Shown here one piece after another: positions 17,822 through 26,691 of a stretch of DNA of 45,046 nt. The notes under the pieces are model-generated. The model searched no databases and was not told the DNA's origin. It was given only the letters and a program-made list of their open reading frames with translations. The translations under genes and the position numbers were made by a program. The DNA is from Verrucomicrobiota bacterium (GTDB taxonomy: Bacteria > Verrucomicrobiota > Kiritimatiellia > SS1-B-03-39 > UBA6053), in NCBI GenBank assembly GCA_020831635.1, contig JAFIGC010000030.1, positions 1 to 45,046 on the forward strand, written 5' to 3'. The number at the start of each line of letters is the position of its first letter. The first letter of the stretch is position 1.

Positions 17822-18659
17822 CTTGTCCGTCTTGAGGAAGTAACTTTTCCTTCAAATACACATGATCCGCCCAGGTCAAACAGTCCTCACGGTGTTCTTC
17901 CAGAATTTTCCGGATGAGTTGAGGCGCTTTTTTGTGTTTCGAGATGATTTTCGCGGTTTCAGGCGGAAAAGGTTCTTTTTTGAGAATATGCAGGTTCCCC
18001 TCCACACGGGAATGAATCAAGTCCAGTTTGGACGCAATGACTTTCAAGGTGCTTTCTTTCATAAACGAAAGATGCTGACCCGATTCGAACATATAGTACC
18101 ACCAACTTGAATCCGGGAAATCCCCTGAATAAAGCTCCGTGCTGAAAACAAGGGTGTCCGCACGGTATTTTTGCATCAGTTCCCGAAGAAACACCAAAGG
18201 ATTTTCGACATGCTCAATCACCTCAAACAAGGTCAACACCGAAGCTTGAAAAGTGCCGTCCGAAGCGGCTTCACTCGCGTCATCAGGTTCAAACCCTTTT
18301 GCAAAAAGATTTTCACAATAGGGGTCGGTGGTGAAAAAATTCAATCCTTTGTCCCGCATCAGTCTGCAAAATACCCCATATCCGCCACTGACGTCCAGAT
18401 AGAGGCCGTTATTGGACGGGCAACCGTGGAAAATGGGCAGCAATTTATCCCTGAAGAACAGGTTTCTGGACAGCACTCCCGTATCCAGATCGGAAATGGC
18501 ATTGGCATACGCTTCATCCAGCCAATAGGGTTTTTCAGTGGTAATGTACCCGCATTGATCACAGCAAAAATACGCGACCGCATACTTTCCCAAGACTTTC
18601 TTTTGGAAAAGCGCCCTCATGGAAGCGTTGCAGATATCACAAAGGTGTTCTGAATGCAT
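17811..18659 (-). CDS. SAM-dependent methyltransferase with N-terminal zinc ribbon
   Basis: This 282-aa protein has paired cysteines at residues 7/10 and 33/36 (CDIC and CDQC), forming a likely zinc ribbon, as in C-methyltransferase-type sugar enzymes. SAM-binding LYLDVSGGYGVFCRLM follows near residue 87, and LTLFEVIEHVENPLVFLREL is the post-I region. It lies just behind the ATP-binding exporter gene (3-nt gap) and before the GT4-GT2 fusion. In ABC-dependent O-antigen systems a methyltransferase near wzt often caps the chain. Capping is therefore a good hypothesis, but its target is not shown. Confidence 0.75.
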   Translation of the reverse strand: MHSEHLCDICNASMRALFQKKVLGKYAVAYFCCDQCGYITTEKPYWLDEAYANAISDLDTGVLSRNLFFRDKLLPIFHGCPSNNGLYLDVSGGYGVFCRLMRDKGLNFFTTDPYCENLFAKGFEPDDASEAASDGTFQASVLTLFEVIEHVENPLVFLRELMQKYRADTLVFSTELYSGDFPDSSWWYYMFESGQHLSFMKESTLKVIASKLDLIHSRVEGNLHILKKEPFPPETAKIISKHKKAPQLIRKILEEHREDCLTWADHVYLKEKLLPQDGQDEA

Positions 18660-18662
18660 ACG

Positions 18663-19928
18663 CTACTCCGAAAGATTCCGCCACGCGCAATCCACAAGAA
18701 ACGATCCGTAATCATCCTTGGAGTATGAAAATTCAGAACCCGTGTCCACGATTTCAAAATGACAGACGGAGTGGAGATAATCGTACATTTTCACCCTCGG
18801 CAAGTGCAAAGCAATCTGAAACGAAAACCCGCCCGGGGCGAGCAGTTTTTCGGGGAGGCGGACCAAAAAGGAAACGCGGCCCGCACGCCGTTCTTCTTCC
18901 GACAATGGGTGCTGGGTGGTGAAAAGCCTGCGGTCCATCGCATCTTTCAGCGAAGCGCCGACAACCGTCCCGATCGGGATCTCCCGCAATTCCAGGCGTA
19001 TTTCGACGCTAACGCCTTCTTTATAGTCAAATTTCGACCGCCGCTCCTGATTGGCGTCCAAAACCATTGCCTGTGCGATATAGCCCTGCTGGTCCAGTTT
19101 TTCCTCTGGATTCGCGCGATAAAAACTGGCATGGTCCGTATTGCTCTCGAGATACCCTTTGATCAGCTCATCCGTAGGGCCTTCCGCGTGAACCGAACCT
19201 TTTTGCATCAGAATCGAACGATCGCACAACTCGGAAACCGCACTCATTTGATGGCTCACAAACAACACCGTCCGCCCCTCCTTGGCCACCTGGCTCATTT
19301 TTCCCAGACAACGCTTCTGAAACTCCGCGTCGCCCACGGCAAGCACTTCATCCACAATCATAATCTCCGGATCCAAATGGGCCGCCACCGCAAAGGCCAG
19401 GCGCACATACATCCCGCTCGAATACCGCTTCACCGGCGTATCAATGAATTTCTCAATTCCCGAGAACGCGACGATCTCATCGAATTTCAGCGCCACTTCC
19501 CGTTTTCGCATCCCCAAAATCGTTCCGTTCATGAACACATTTTCCCGTCCCGTCAGTTCCGGGTGAAAGCCCGTCCCCACTTCCAGCAGCGACCCCACCC
19601 GGCCCCGGATGGTCGCCTTCCCCGATGTCGGCTCCGTGATCCGGCTGAGGATCTTCAACAGGGTCGATTTCCCGGCCCCGTTTCCGCCGATCACCCCCAG
19701 CACTTCCCCCGTCCGCACCTCAAAATTCACATCCTTCAAGGCCCAGAACTCCTTGTCCGTTTGCACCGGAACCGAGCCCCCGCCCACTTTTCCCAAATAC
19801 GCGTTCGAATCCCGTCCGCGCAATTTGCACCACAAGTGCTGCACCTCATCCACCAGGGTGTGGCGTCCAATCGCCCCCAGTCGATAGCACTTTGACAATC
19901 CTTCCACACGTATCGCCGGTTCACTCAT
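18663..19928 (-). CDS. wzt: Polysaccharide ABC exporter ATP-binding protein with Wzt-like C-terminal domain
   Basis: This 421-aa protein has Walker A GGNGAGKST (about residues 81-89), signature RYSSGMYVRLAFAVA, Walker B IMIVDEVLAVGD and the switch SHQ. The N-terminus has the extended loop of the TagH/Wzt subfamily. Residues ~265-421 form a beta-rich tail (GTVVGASLKDAMDRRLFTT, FSFQIALHLP) like the Wzt C-terminal domain, which in some systems recognises the chain end. It powers export of a lipid-linked glycan across the inner membrane. The ATG at 19928 overlaps the permease stop by ATGA; the frame continues upstream only as antisense-like sequence inside the permease gene. Confidence 0.9.
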   Translation of the reverse strand: MSEPAIRVEGLSKCYRLGAIGRHTLVDEVQHLWCKLRGRDSNAYLGKVGGGSVPVQTDKEFWALKDVNFEVRTGEVLGVIGGNGAGKSTLLKILSRITEPTSGKATIRGRVGSLLEVGTGFHPELTGRENVFMNGTILGMRKREVALKFDEIVAFSGIEKFIDTPVKRYSSGMYVRLAFAVAAHLDPEIMIVDEVLAVGDAEFQKRCLGKMSQVAKEGRTVLFVSHQMSAVSELCDRSILMQKGSVHAEGPTDELIKGYLESNTDHASFYRANPEEKLDQQGYIAQAMVLDANQERRSKFDYKEGVSVEIRLELREIPIGTVVGASLKDAMDRRLFTTQHPLSEEERRAGRVSFLVRLPEKLLAPGGFSFQIALHLPRVKMYDYLHSVCHFEIVDTGSEFSYSKDDYGSFLVDCAWRNLSE

Positions 19929-20806
19929 AGCGTATCCACAAAGGTTCGTTGAATCCGGTTGAACAACATCAATCCACTCACCAACATGAACAGCGTGACC
20001 CCCCAACTCAACGCCAGTCCGCCCAGGTACACCGATCCCTGTCCCGTAAAACCGTGCCGCCCGAACTCCACCACCGCCGTCATCGGATTCAGCCACAAAA
20101 TTTTCCGGTACAGCGGTGTCACCACCAATGCCGCCGGATACACAATCGGGGTCGCATACATCCACAACTGAATCATAAACGGCAACGCGAATTTCAAATC
20201 CCGGTACTTGATGGTCAACGACGACACCCAAAGCCCGAACCCCAGCCCCATCAGTGCGCACTGCAACACCAATACCGGCAGGAACAGCAGCCATCGGTTC
20301 GGCTGTAAATCCGCCCCCTGCCAAAAATACCAGGCATAAAACCCCAGAAACGTCACGAAATTCAAGGCCAGATGCGCCAATTGCGTGATCACCCCCGAAA
20401 GCGGAATGATCAGCCGCGGAAAATAGACCTTTGACAACACATTCGAATTGCTGATCAACGATCCCGCCCCGTGATTTAAGATCCCGGCAAAATAATTCCA
20501 GAACACCAGCCCGCTCATGTAAAACACAAAATGCGGCACTTCGCCCACATCAATCTGCGCCACCGTCCCGAAAATCACCGTGAAGACCACTGTCGTCACT
20601 AGAGGCTGAATAATAAACCAAAGCGGCCCCAGAATCGTCTGCTTGTACACCGCCGTCAAATCGCGCTTCACCAGCAGCATCAATAGATCCCGGTATTCGA
20701 ACAGTTCCCGCACATTGATTTTCCACCAAGCTTGCCCCGCACGGATCTCCGTGACCATCAGGCCATCGTCGGGTGTGGAATTGGAACTGGAGACAGAGGG
20801 AGGCAT
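19925..20806 (-). CDS. wzm: Polysaccharide ABC exporter permease (ABC-2 type)
   Basis: This 293-aa membrane protein has six predicted helices between residues ~55 and 285. Family motifs include LVKRDLTAVYKQTILGPLWF, SNVLSKVYFPRLIIPLS and MIQLWMYATPIVYPA, characteristic of the Wzm/KpsM/TagG group. With the ATPase encoded next (ATGA overlap) it forms the exporter of the island. It heads the minus-strand operon permease, ATPase, methyltransferase, GT4-GT2 fusion. The ATG at 20806 is not preceded by a clear Shine-Dalgarno. The 129-nt divergent spacer to the gene at 20936 holds a TTGACA (20853-20858) but no good -10. Confidence 0.92.
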   Translation of the reverse strand: MPPSVSSSNSTPDDGLMVTEIRAGQAWWKINVRELFEYRDLLMLLVKRDLTAVYKQTILGPLWFIIQPLVTTVVFTVIFGTVAQIDVGEVPHFVFYMSGLVFWNYFAGILNHGAGSLISNSNVLSKVYFPRLIIPLSGVITQLAHLALNFVTFLGFYAWYFWQGADLQPNRWLLFLPVLVLQCALMGLGFGLWVSSLTIKYRDLKFALPFMIQLWMYATPIVYPAALVVTPLYRKILWLNPMTAVVEFGRHGFTGQGSVYLGGLALSWGVTLFMLVSGLMLFNRIQRTFVDTL

Positions 20807-20935
20807 GGAAAAAGGGAGGGCCGGGCAAGGCGGGAGTCAAGCGGGTTGGGAATTGACATTTCGGATGACCCTCATTAAGCAAAACCCCATCACTTGTAAA
20901 CGACAAAATCGGCTCCATCCGACGCTCTTTCCCTC

Positions 20936-21985
20936 ATGCGCATCCTTCTCTACGAACCCCATCTCCTCCAAAAAGGGGGCTTTTACAGCTTCGTCTATCA
21001 GGCCCTCCAAACGGCACTCGGCGCACAATTCGCGGACGGGCCCCGTCCCCTCCCCGCGCTCAAGGAACCCCGCGAGCACAGCAGCGCCTGGATCGATTTT
21101 GACGGCAAGCTCATCCTCATCGACATGAGCGACCACGTCTTTCATTTCGACACCGCCGCCCTGCATCACTGCTTTCTCTATTTCAAAACCAATCTGCACC
21201 CCCCCACCGCCCGGCGCGTGTTGGCGGAAGCGGGCCTCGGCGACCAGGAATCCAAACTCCGCCCCTTTTTCTCTTTTGCCGGCTACCTCGAGGAATATCT
21301 GCGCCCGGCCCCGCTCCGTGCCCTCTACGACCGCTTTCGCGGACGCACCGAAGATCTCTGCGATGTGGTCGGGGTCTATGAACACCTCCGCCGCGACGGC
21401 GAAATCTCCGTCTTCGCCCCCGGCGGACCGGAACCCACCCCCAGCCGCGTCCACTACTGGGCCCGCGTCCACACCCTCGAAGCGCTCACGAAAGCGGGCC
21501 TCGGCGGAACCCTGCGCCTCACCAGCCGTTACAATTCCACCCTCGAAGACGGGTCCCTGATCAAAGGGAACCTCAGCCAAAAAGCCTACCGCCGCGCCAT
21601 TCTCCGCGCAAACATGCTGGTCATCAACACTTTGCCCCACGCCCTCCCGCCCTGGAAGGTCAGCGAATGCCTCGCCCTCGGACGCCCCTTTCTCTTCGAC
21701 ATCCCCCCGCTCATCGAGTTCCCCGAACCCTACCGCCTCCGCGAGGGCGACCATTACCTCACCCTCCTGCCGCCCGCCGACTTCGACCCCGACACCCCCG
21801 GGCGCGTCCTCCACCGGTACCGCGTCGAGGATTTCGAGGCGGGCTCGGAAAAAGTCGCCTCCGCGCTCCGCGATCCGGACACCCTCGCCCACCTCAACGC
21901 CCATGTGGACCAATTCCGCCGCGAAGCCTTCCGCCCCGAGACCCTCGCCAACTACCTGTTGGATTCCATCCGGGAGGCGGAGTGA
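20936..21985 (+). CDS. Unrecognised GT-B-like protein
   Basis: This is a 349-aa soluble protein. It begins MRILLYEPHLLQKGGFYSF, like the N-terminal strand of a GT-B fold. Near residue 240 it has WKVSECLALGRPFLFDIPPL, which resembles the donor-site helix of GT-B enzymes with the Glu retained. I cannot place it in a named family, and the middle third has no recognised motif. It is divergent from the exporter operon and leads the plus-strand operon with a GTGA overlap into the next gene, so a sugar-transfer role is likely by context only. Composition is very C-rich, as in its downstream neighbours. Confidence 0.45.
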   Translation: MRILLYEPHLLQKGGFYSFVYQALQTALGAQFADGPRPLPALKEPREHSSAWIDFDGKLILIDMSDHVFHFDTAALHHCFLYFKTNLHPPTARRVLAEAGLGDQESKLRPFFSFAGYLEEYLRPAPLRALYDRFRGRTEDLCDVVGVYEHLRRDGEISVFAPGGPEPTPSRVHYWARVHTLEALTKAGLGGTLRLTSRYNSTLEDGSLIKGNLSQKAYRRAILRANMLVINTLPHALPPWKVSECLALGRPFLFDIPPLIEFPEPYRLREGDHYLTLLPPADFDPDTPGRVLHRYRVEDFEAGSEKVASALRDPDTLAHLNAHVDQFRREAFRPETLANYLLDSIREAE

Positions 21986-22920
21986 ACTTTTTTCGGCAAA
22001 CCCCGGCTGACCTGTCGGTATTCCACGAATTCGCCCCGCCCCCCACCGGCGGCGGACACCAGTTCATGCGCGCCCTTTGCCGCGGCATTGAGTCCAGGGG
22101 ACTGCGCATCGAATACAACCGGCTCTCCCGCGGCACCCCCGCCTGCCTGTTCAATTCCTACAATTTCGATTTCCGAAAGCTCGCCCGCGCCCTGCGCGCC
22201 CGGCCCGACGTCCGCGCCGTCCACCGCCTCGACGGCCCCCTGCAAACCTACCGGGGCATGGACGACGGCACCGACGCCCGCATCTCCGAAATCAACCACA
22301 ACCATGCCACCGCCACCATTTTCCAGTCCCGCTTCAGCCTGGACGCGCACCTCGCCCTCGGCCTCTCCGCCCGCGCACCCGTGGTCATTCCCAACACCCC
22401 CGACCCCGAAATCTTCCACCCCCGCGACCGCCTCCCCTTCGATGCCAACCGAAAATTCAAACTCATCTCCGTCTCCTGGTCCGACAACCCCAACAAAGGG
22501 CTCGAAACTTACCTTGCCCTCGACACGCTGCTCGATTACAGTCGCGTCGAGTACACCTTCGTGGGCCGCATCCAAACCACCTTCCGCAACATCCGGCTGC
22601 TTGCCCCCATGCCCTCCGCCCCCCTCGCCGATCTCCTGCGCCAACAGGACGCCTACCTCACCGCCAGCCGCAACGACCCTTGTTCCAATTCCCTGCTCGA
22701 AGCGCTTGCCTGCGGGCTTCCCGCCCTGTATTTAAACAGCGGCGGACACCCCGAACTCGCCGCCGACGCCGGACTGCCCTTCGATGCCCCCGAAGAGGTG
22801 CCCGCCAAACTGGAAACCCTCGCCCGGGACCACGCCACCTACCGGGAACGCATCGCCGTCCCCTCCTTGGATGACACCGTGGACGCCTATCTCAAGCAAC
22901 TTTTCCCCGAAACCCCCTGA
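21982..22920 (+). CDS. GT4-family glycosyltransferase
   Basis: This 312-aa short GT-B enzyme has FAPPPTGGGHQFMRAL at the N-terminus (the GGG loop), VHRLDGPLQTYRGMDDG, and the donor site DPCSNSLLEALACGLPALYL followed by SGGHPELAADAG. The start is GTG at 21982, giving a GTGA overlap with the upstream stop and a good GGGAGG site 4 nt away; frames further upstream are antisense-like extensions. It is shorter than most GT4 proteins, mainly in the N-terminal Rossmann half. Confidence 0.85.
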   Translation: MNFFRQTPADLSVFHEFAPPPTGGGHQFMRALCRGIESRGLRIEYNRLSRGTPACLFNSYNFDFRKLARALRARPDVRAVHRLDGPLQTYRGMDDGTDARISEINHNHATATIFQSRFSLDAHLALGLSARAPVVIPNTPDPEIFHPRDRLPFDANRKFKLISVSWSDNPNKGLETYLALDTLLDYSRVEYTFVGRIQTTFRNIRLLAPMPSAPLADLLRQQDAYLTASRNDPCSNSLLEALACGLPALYLNSGGHPELAADAGLPFDAPEEVPAKLETLARDHATYRERIAVPSLDDTVDAYLKQLFPETP

Positions 22921-22923
22921 TCC

Positions 22924-24036
22924 ATGCCCCGCATACTCACCATCTTCGGCACCCGCCCCGAGGCCATCAAACTCGCGCCCCTCGTTCACGCCTTTGGCGA
23001 CCACCCCGACATCGAGTCTTATGTCTGCGTGACCGCCCAGCACCGGGAAATGCTCGACCAAGTCATGGACTTTTTCGAACTGCGCGCCGACCACGACCTC
23101 GACCTCATGACCCCCGGCCAAACCCTTTCCGGACTTGCCGCCCGCATCCTCACCGCCCTCGATCCCGTCATCGCCGATCTCCGTCCCGACTGGGTCGTGG
23201 TGCAGGGCGACACCACCACCAGCATGGCCGCCGCCCTCGCCGCCTTTCACCGCGGGGCCCGCGTCTGCCACATCGAAGCCGGCCTGCGCACCGGAAACCG
23301 CCACTCCCCCTTCCCAGAGGAAATCAACCGACGCCTCACCAGCATCCTCGCGGATCTCCACATGGCCCCCACCGACCGCAACCGCGACGCCCTCCTCCGC
23401 GAAGGCGTGCCCGCCGACCGCGTGCACATCACCGGCAACACCGTCATCGACGCCCTCCTCCTCGCCCGCGAACGCGTGAACGCCTCCCCGCCCGCAGCCC
23501 TGCGAGAATTCGCCGGAAAAGACCTGGTGCTCGTCACCGGACACCGCCGCGAAAGCTTTGGCGCAGGCTTCGAAAACATCTGCGCCGCCCTCCGCGAGCT
23601 TTCCGACCGCTTCCACGAAACCCTTTTCGTCTATCCCGTGCACCTCAACCCCAACGTGCTTGAACCCGTGCACCGCGTCCTCGGCGGACGCGCCAACGTT
23701 CGCCTGATCGAACCCCTGGCCTATCCCGGCTTTGTCTGGCTCATGGACCAGGCCAAGGTCATTCTCACCGACTCCGGCGGCGTACAGGAAGAAGCCCCCT
23801 CTCTCGGCAAGCCCGTGCTCGTCATGCGCGACACCACCGAACGCGAGGAGGGCGTCACAGCAGGAACCGCCAAACTCGTGGGCACCGACCGGGAGGCCAT
23901 TGTCCGGGAAACCGCCCGACTGCTCACCGACCCCGCCGCCTGGCGAACCATGTCCGAAGCCGGCAACCCCTATGGCGACGGCAAAGCCTGCGAACGCATT
24001 CTCCGCCTGCTGCTGGAGGAGGAACATGCGGATTGA
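22924..24036 (+). CDS. wecB: UDP-N-acetylglucosamine 2-epimerase (non-hydrolysing)
   Basis: This 370-aa enzyme interconverts UDP-GlcNAc and UDP-ManNAc, supplying ManNAc or ManNAcA for the glycan. Diagnostic motifs are [46 protein letters not shown] and [10 protein letters not shown]. These carry the Asp, two Glu and His known as active-site residues in E. coli WecB. Length is typical. It follows the GT4 gene by 3 nt, and its 3' end overlaps the next GT by 11 nt, so the operon is tight. No dehydrogenase (wecC) is seen nearby, so ManNAc itself may be used. Confidence 0.95.
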   Translation: MPRILTIFGTRPEAIKLAPLVHAFGDHPDIESYVCVTAQHREMLDQVMDFFELRADHDLDLMTPGQTLSGLAARILTALDPVIADLRPDWVVVQGDTTTSMAAALAAFHRGARVCHIEAGLRTGNRHSPFPEEINRRLTSILADLHMAPTDRNRDALLREGVPADRVHITGNTVIDALLLARERVNASPPAALREFAGKDLVLVTGHRRESFGAGFENICAALRELSDRFHETLFVYPVHLNPNVLEPVHRVLGGRANVRLIEPLAYPGFVWLMDQAKVILTDSGGVQEEAPSLGKPVLVMRDTTEREEGVTAGTAKLVGTDREAIVRETARLLTDPAAWRTMSEAGNPYGDGKACERILRLLLEEEHAD

Positions 24037-25192
24037 TCCCCGTGCCCCCGCCCGCCTGCTCCTGCGCGCCCGCACCGTCCCCTGGCCCGACCACTCGCGG
24101 CTCTTCCTGGTCGAAGACCGCTCCAGTTGGGTGATCCACTGGGAAATGCGCGCCCTCGCCGACAGCGCCAAACGACTGGGCGTCCGCACCGCGACGCCCT
24201 TTTGGATGCCCCACGCCCGCCGTCAGTCGATCTTTTACGGGAGCCAGTTTTTTCTGCTCGCCGACGACTGGCTGGCCCGAGACCACCGCGTCGCCACCGC
24301 CTACTTTCATGGCAAGCCCGGCAGCGGGTATCCCGATTTCGACCGCCTGTACGAACAGGTCCGCCGACACCACGAACGCATCCACCGCCTGCAGGTCAGC
24401 CATTCCGAAATGGAAAACATCCTCCTCGAAACCGGCATCGCCCCCGAAAAACTCCACCGCATCCCCATCGGCGTGGACCTCTCCATGTTTCCCTTCCGTA
24501 CCCCGGAACGCCGCCTCGCCGCCCGTCGAGAACTCGGCATTCCCGAGGACGCCTTCGTCGTCGGTTCCTTCCAAAAAGACGGCGACGGATGGGGCGAAGG
24601 CCTCGCACCCAAATACATCAAAGGGCCCGACCTGCTCACGGACACCCTGGAAATCCTGCACAAACGCGTGCCAAAGCTGCACGTCCTCCTCAGCGGACCC
24701 GCCCGCGGCTTCGTGCGCAATAGGCTGAGCCGGAGAGGCATCCCGCACACCCACCGCATGCTCGACCACTATCCCGACATCCGCGGTCTCTACGACGCCC
24801 TCGACGCCTATCTCGTCAGCTCCCGCCAGGAAGGCGGCCCCAAGGCCGTGCTCGAATCCATGGCCTGCGGCGTCCCCCTCGTCACCACCCGCGTCGGTCA
24901 GGCCATGGACCTCGTGCGCGACGGGGAAAACGGCTTCATGACCGAAGTCGGCGACAACGAAGGCCTCGCCGAACGACTCGAACACGTTTTCCGACGCTCG
25001 GAAGACCTCGCCCCCATGCTTTCCGACGCTCGGAAAACCGCCGAGGCCCATGATTACGTTCAACTTGACCCGCTTTGGAAGACTTGTTTCGATGGGTTTG
25101 TAACGTGTGGAAAATCGAAAGAAAATGAGTTGCGGGAATGTAAAGGCAAAGTTGATCTGGACATCGACCTGAACACGTTAAGGAAACGTTGA
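24026..25192 (+). CDS. GT4-family glycosyltransferase
   Basis: This 388-aa enzyme has an [12 protein letters not shown] start and a donor site [19 protein letters not shown]-type segment (written here as [15 protein letters not shown]), followed by [36 protein letters not shown] is the central nucleotide-binding strand region. The ATG at 24026 has an excellent GGAGGAGGAA site ending 2 nt before it, and overlaps the wecB stop by 11 nt. The last ~45 residues are lower in GC than the body and look unlike the family. The vapB promoter overlaps its stop codon. Confidence 0.85.
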   Translation: MRIDPRAPARLLLRARTVPWPDHSRLFLVEDRSSWVIHWEMRALADSAKRLGVRTATPFWMPHARRQSIFYGSQFFLLADDWLARDHRVATAYFHGKPGSGYPDFDRLYEQVRRHHERIHRLQVSHSEMENILLETGIAPEKLHRIPIGVDLSMFPFRTPERRLAARRELGIPEDAFVVGSFQKDGDGWGEGLAPKYIKGPDLLTDTLEILHKRVPKLHVLLSGPARGFVRNRLSRRGIPHTHRMLDHYPDIRGLYDALDAYLVSSRQEGGPKAVLESMACGVPLVTTRVGQAMDLVRDGENGFMTEVGDNEGLAERLEHVFRRSEDLAPMLSDARKTAEAHDYVQLDPLWKTCFDGFVTCGKSKENELRECKGKVDLDIDLNTLRKR

Positions 25193-25216
25193 CATCGATC
25201 TCATGCAATGTATAAT
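25189..25216 (+). promoter_or_regulatory. Consensus sigma-70 promoter of vapB (locus 1)
   Basis: TTGACA (25189-25194) and TATAAT (25211-25216) are both perfect consensus hexamers separated by 16 nt. The -35 overlaps the TGA of the upstream glycosyltransferase (25190-25192). The -10 ends 7 nt before the antitoxin ATG at 25224, so transcription would start at or beside the A of the start codon. This is the best promoter in the window and implies a leaderless antitoxin mRNA, expressed independently of the operon it sits in. Confidence 0.85.
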
Positions 25217-25223
25217 TTACATC

Positions 25224-25475
25224 ATGATTAGAACGCAAATCCAATTACCAGACGACATCTACAAAAGAGCAAAGTCCCTTTCGCGGAAGCGTCAGGTTTC
25301 GCTTGCGGAACTCACCCGGCGTGGCCTCGAATACATGCTCTCCGTTTATCCCGAAGGCCCAGAGGACGATACCCCTTGGAACCTGCCTGCCCCCAAATCA
25401 CTGGGTTGGAAAGATTTGACTGATGAAGAACTCAAACGTGCCGCCCAAGAGCCTTCAGCGGAACGTCTGCCATGA
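25224..25475 (+). CDS. vapB: VapB-type ribbon-helix-helix antitoxin (locus 1)
   Basis: This 83-aa protein starts MIRTQIQLPDDIYKRAK with a ribbon strand, then two helices (SLAELTRRGLEYML), the RHH fold. The acidic tail should bind a VapC toxin. The ATG at 25224 is chosen because it opens the ribbon strand and lies 7 nt from the -10 box; an ATG at 25203 would lie upstream of the -10 element. Its stop overlaps the start of a vapC remnant by ATGA, as in an intact vapBC pair, but that toxin is destroyed (see 25472-25574). The locus is inserted between two GT genes, and its lower GC suggests separate acquisition. Confidence 0.8.
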   Translation: MIRTQIQLPDDIYKRAKSLSRKRQVSLAELTRRGLEYMLSVYPEGPEDDTPWNLPAPKSLGWKDLTDEELKRAAQEPSAERLP

Positions 25476-25574
25476 TTTCAGTGGACACCAACATCCTTTT
25501 CTAATTGCAACACCAAGGATTTTGAAGGGTTCGGGTTTCAAAAGGTCTGGGATCCCACTCAAGCTGTTCGGTGA
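25472..25574 (+). pseudogene. vapC: vapC toxin remnant with internal deletion (locus 1)
   Basis: From the ATG overlapping vapB (25472) the frame reads MISVDTNILF, the classic first strand of a PIN-domain toxin with its catalytic Asp, then hits TAA at 25502. Immediately afterwards, in another frame (25503-25574), the sequence reads NTKDFEGFGFQKVWDP before TGA, which is the conserved C-terminus of VapC proteins (NTKDFEG...WDP). About 100 codons between them are missing, so the toxin should be inactive. The next GT gene begins 1 nt after the remnant stop. Confidence 0.85.
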
Positions 25575-25575
25575 C

Positions 25576-26691
25576 ATGAACGCCCTCACCCGCCTCCACA
25601 TCCAACTCCTGCGCCTGCAAAGCCGCCTCCAAGCACCGCGCCGTTGGAACGGGGCCCGGGTGCGCGATGGCATCCGGGTCGATTACGGCTATGACCTGGT
25701 TCCGGGACGCGACGACATCCTCTGCGGTGGCCTCGTGAAATGCCAGGACCTGATCCCACGTTTCCCCTCTCGCCGCGACGCGCCCAACCTCCTCTACCTC
25801 GTCAGCAGCGCCCTCCCTCACGATGCCGCCGAACAAATCCGCGCCTGCAAACGCGCCGGGGGCGTCTTCGTGCTCAACCAGAACGGGGTCGGCTACCCCG
25901 CCTGGCACGGACCCGGTTGGCAAACATTCAACCGCCCCCTCTCCCGTGCCCACGAAGCCGCCGACCACGTCATTTACCAAAGCGCGTTTTGCCAGCGCGC
26001 GGCGGAACAGTGGCTGACCCCGCGACGGGGTGGTCACTCGATTTTGCACAACCCGGTGGACTGCGCCGTGTTCACCCCCGCCGACGAACCGCCTCCCGCC
26101 GGCCCGGTTCTGCTCACCGCCGGCACCCACCAGTTTCAATACCGCGTCGAAATCGCCCTGCGCACCCTCGCCGAGGTGAAGTCCACCCTCCCGGAGGCGA
26201 GGCTGCTCCTCGCCGGACGCCACACCTGGGCCGCCAATGAAGAAGCGGCCCGCGACGAACTGAACCGTCTCGCGGAGTCCTTGGGCGTGCGCGAATCTGT
26301 GACGCATCTTCCCGCCTATCGCCAAGAGGACGCCCCGGACCTGATGCGCGGGGCGCACATCCTCCTGCACACCCAGGTGATGGACGCCTGCCCCCGTCTG
26401 GTCGCGGAGGCCCTCGCCTGCGGACTGCCGGTGGCCTATCAAGCCACCGGAGGAACCCCCGAACTCGTCCCCTCCGGCGCCGGGGCGGGCGTGACGGCCC
26501 AAGAGGACTTTGAAACCCTGACCCTCCCCAGCCCCGAATCCATGGCCGACGCCGTTCGTGAGATTTGGAGCGATTACCCCGCCCGCAGGCAAAACGCCCG
26601 CGAACACACCCTGCGTCACCTCGACCTGCCCGCCTGGCTGGACGCGCACGCGGATCTCTTTGCAGACCTGCTCGGAGGGCCTTCGCAATGA
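25576..26691 (+). CDS. GT4-family glycosyltransferase
   Basis: This 371-aa enzyme has VFVLNQNGVGYPAWHGPGW in the N-terminal domain and the donor-site DACPRLVAEALACGLPVAYQ followed by GGTPELVPSGAGAGV, with the E-x7-E pattern partly kept. LLTAGTHQFQYRVEIAL is the central strand. The ATG at 25576 is two codons past the vapC remnant; the longer upstream frame reads through the antitoxin in another phase and is not real. It overlaps the next GT2 by ATGA. The vapBC remnant separates it from the wecB group, so it may have depended on the upstream promoter before the insertion. Confidence 0.82.
   Translation: MNALTRLHIQLLRLQSRLQAPRRWNGARVRDGIRVDYGYDLVPGRDDILCGGLVKCQDLIPRFPSRRDAPNLLYLVSSALPHDAAEQIRACKRAGGVFVLNQNGVGYPAWHGPGWQTFNRPLSRAHEAADHVIYQSAFCQRAAEQWLTPRRGGHSILHNPVDCAVFTPADEPPPAGPVLLTAGTHQFQYRVEIALRTLAEVKSTLPEARLLLAGRHTWAANEEAARDELNRLAESLGVRESVTHLPAYRQEDAPDLMRGAHILLHTQVMDACPRLVAEALACGLPVAYQATGGTPELVPSGAGAGVTAQEDFETLTLPSPESMADAVREIWSDYPARRQNAREHTLRHLDLPAWLDAHADLFADLLGGPSQ

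Noticed and set aside
18663-20324. Upstream extension of the ABC ATPase gene to 20324
   Set aside because: The extra residues are an antisense-like reading of the permease gene. The real N-terminus MSEPAIRVEGLSKCY at 19928 gives a clean ATGA overlap.
20853-20881. Promoter for the 20936 gene (TTGACA-N17-TAAGCA)
   Set aside because: The -35 is perfect but the -10 matches only 2 of 6 and lies far from the ATG without the geometry seen elsewhere.
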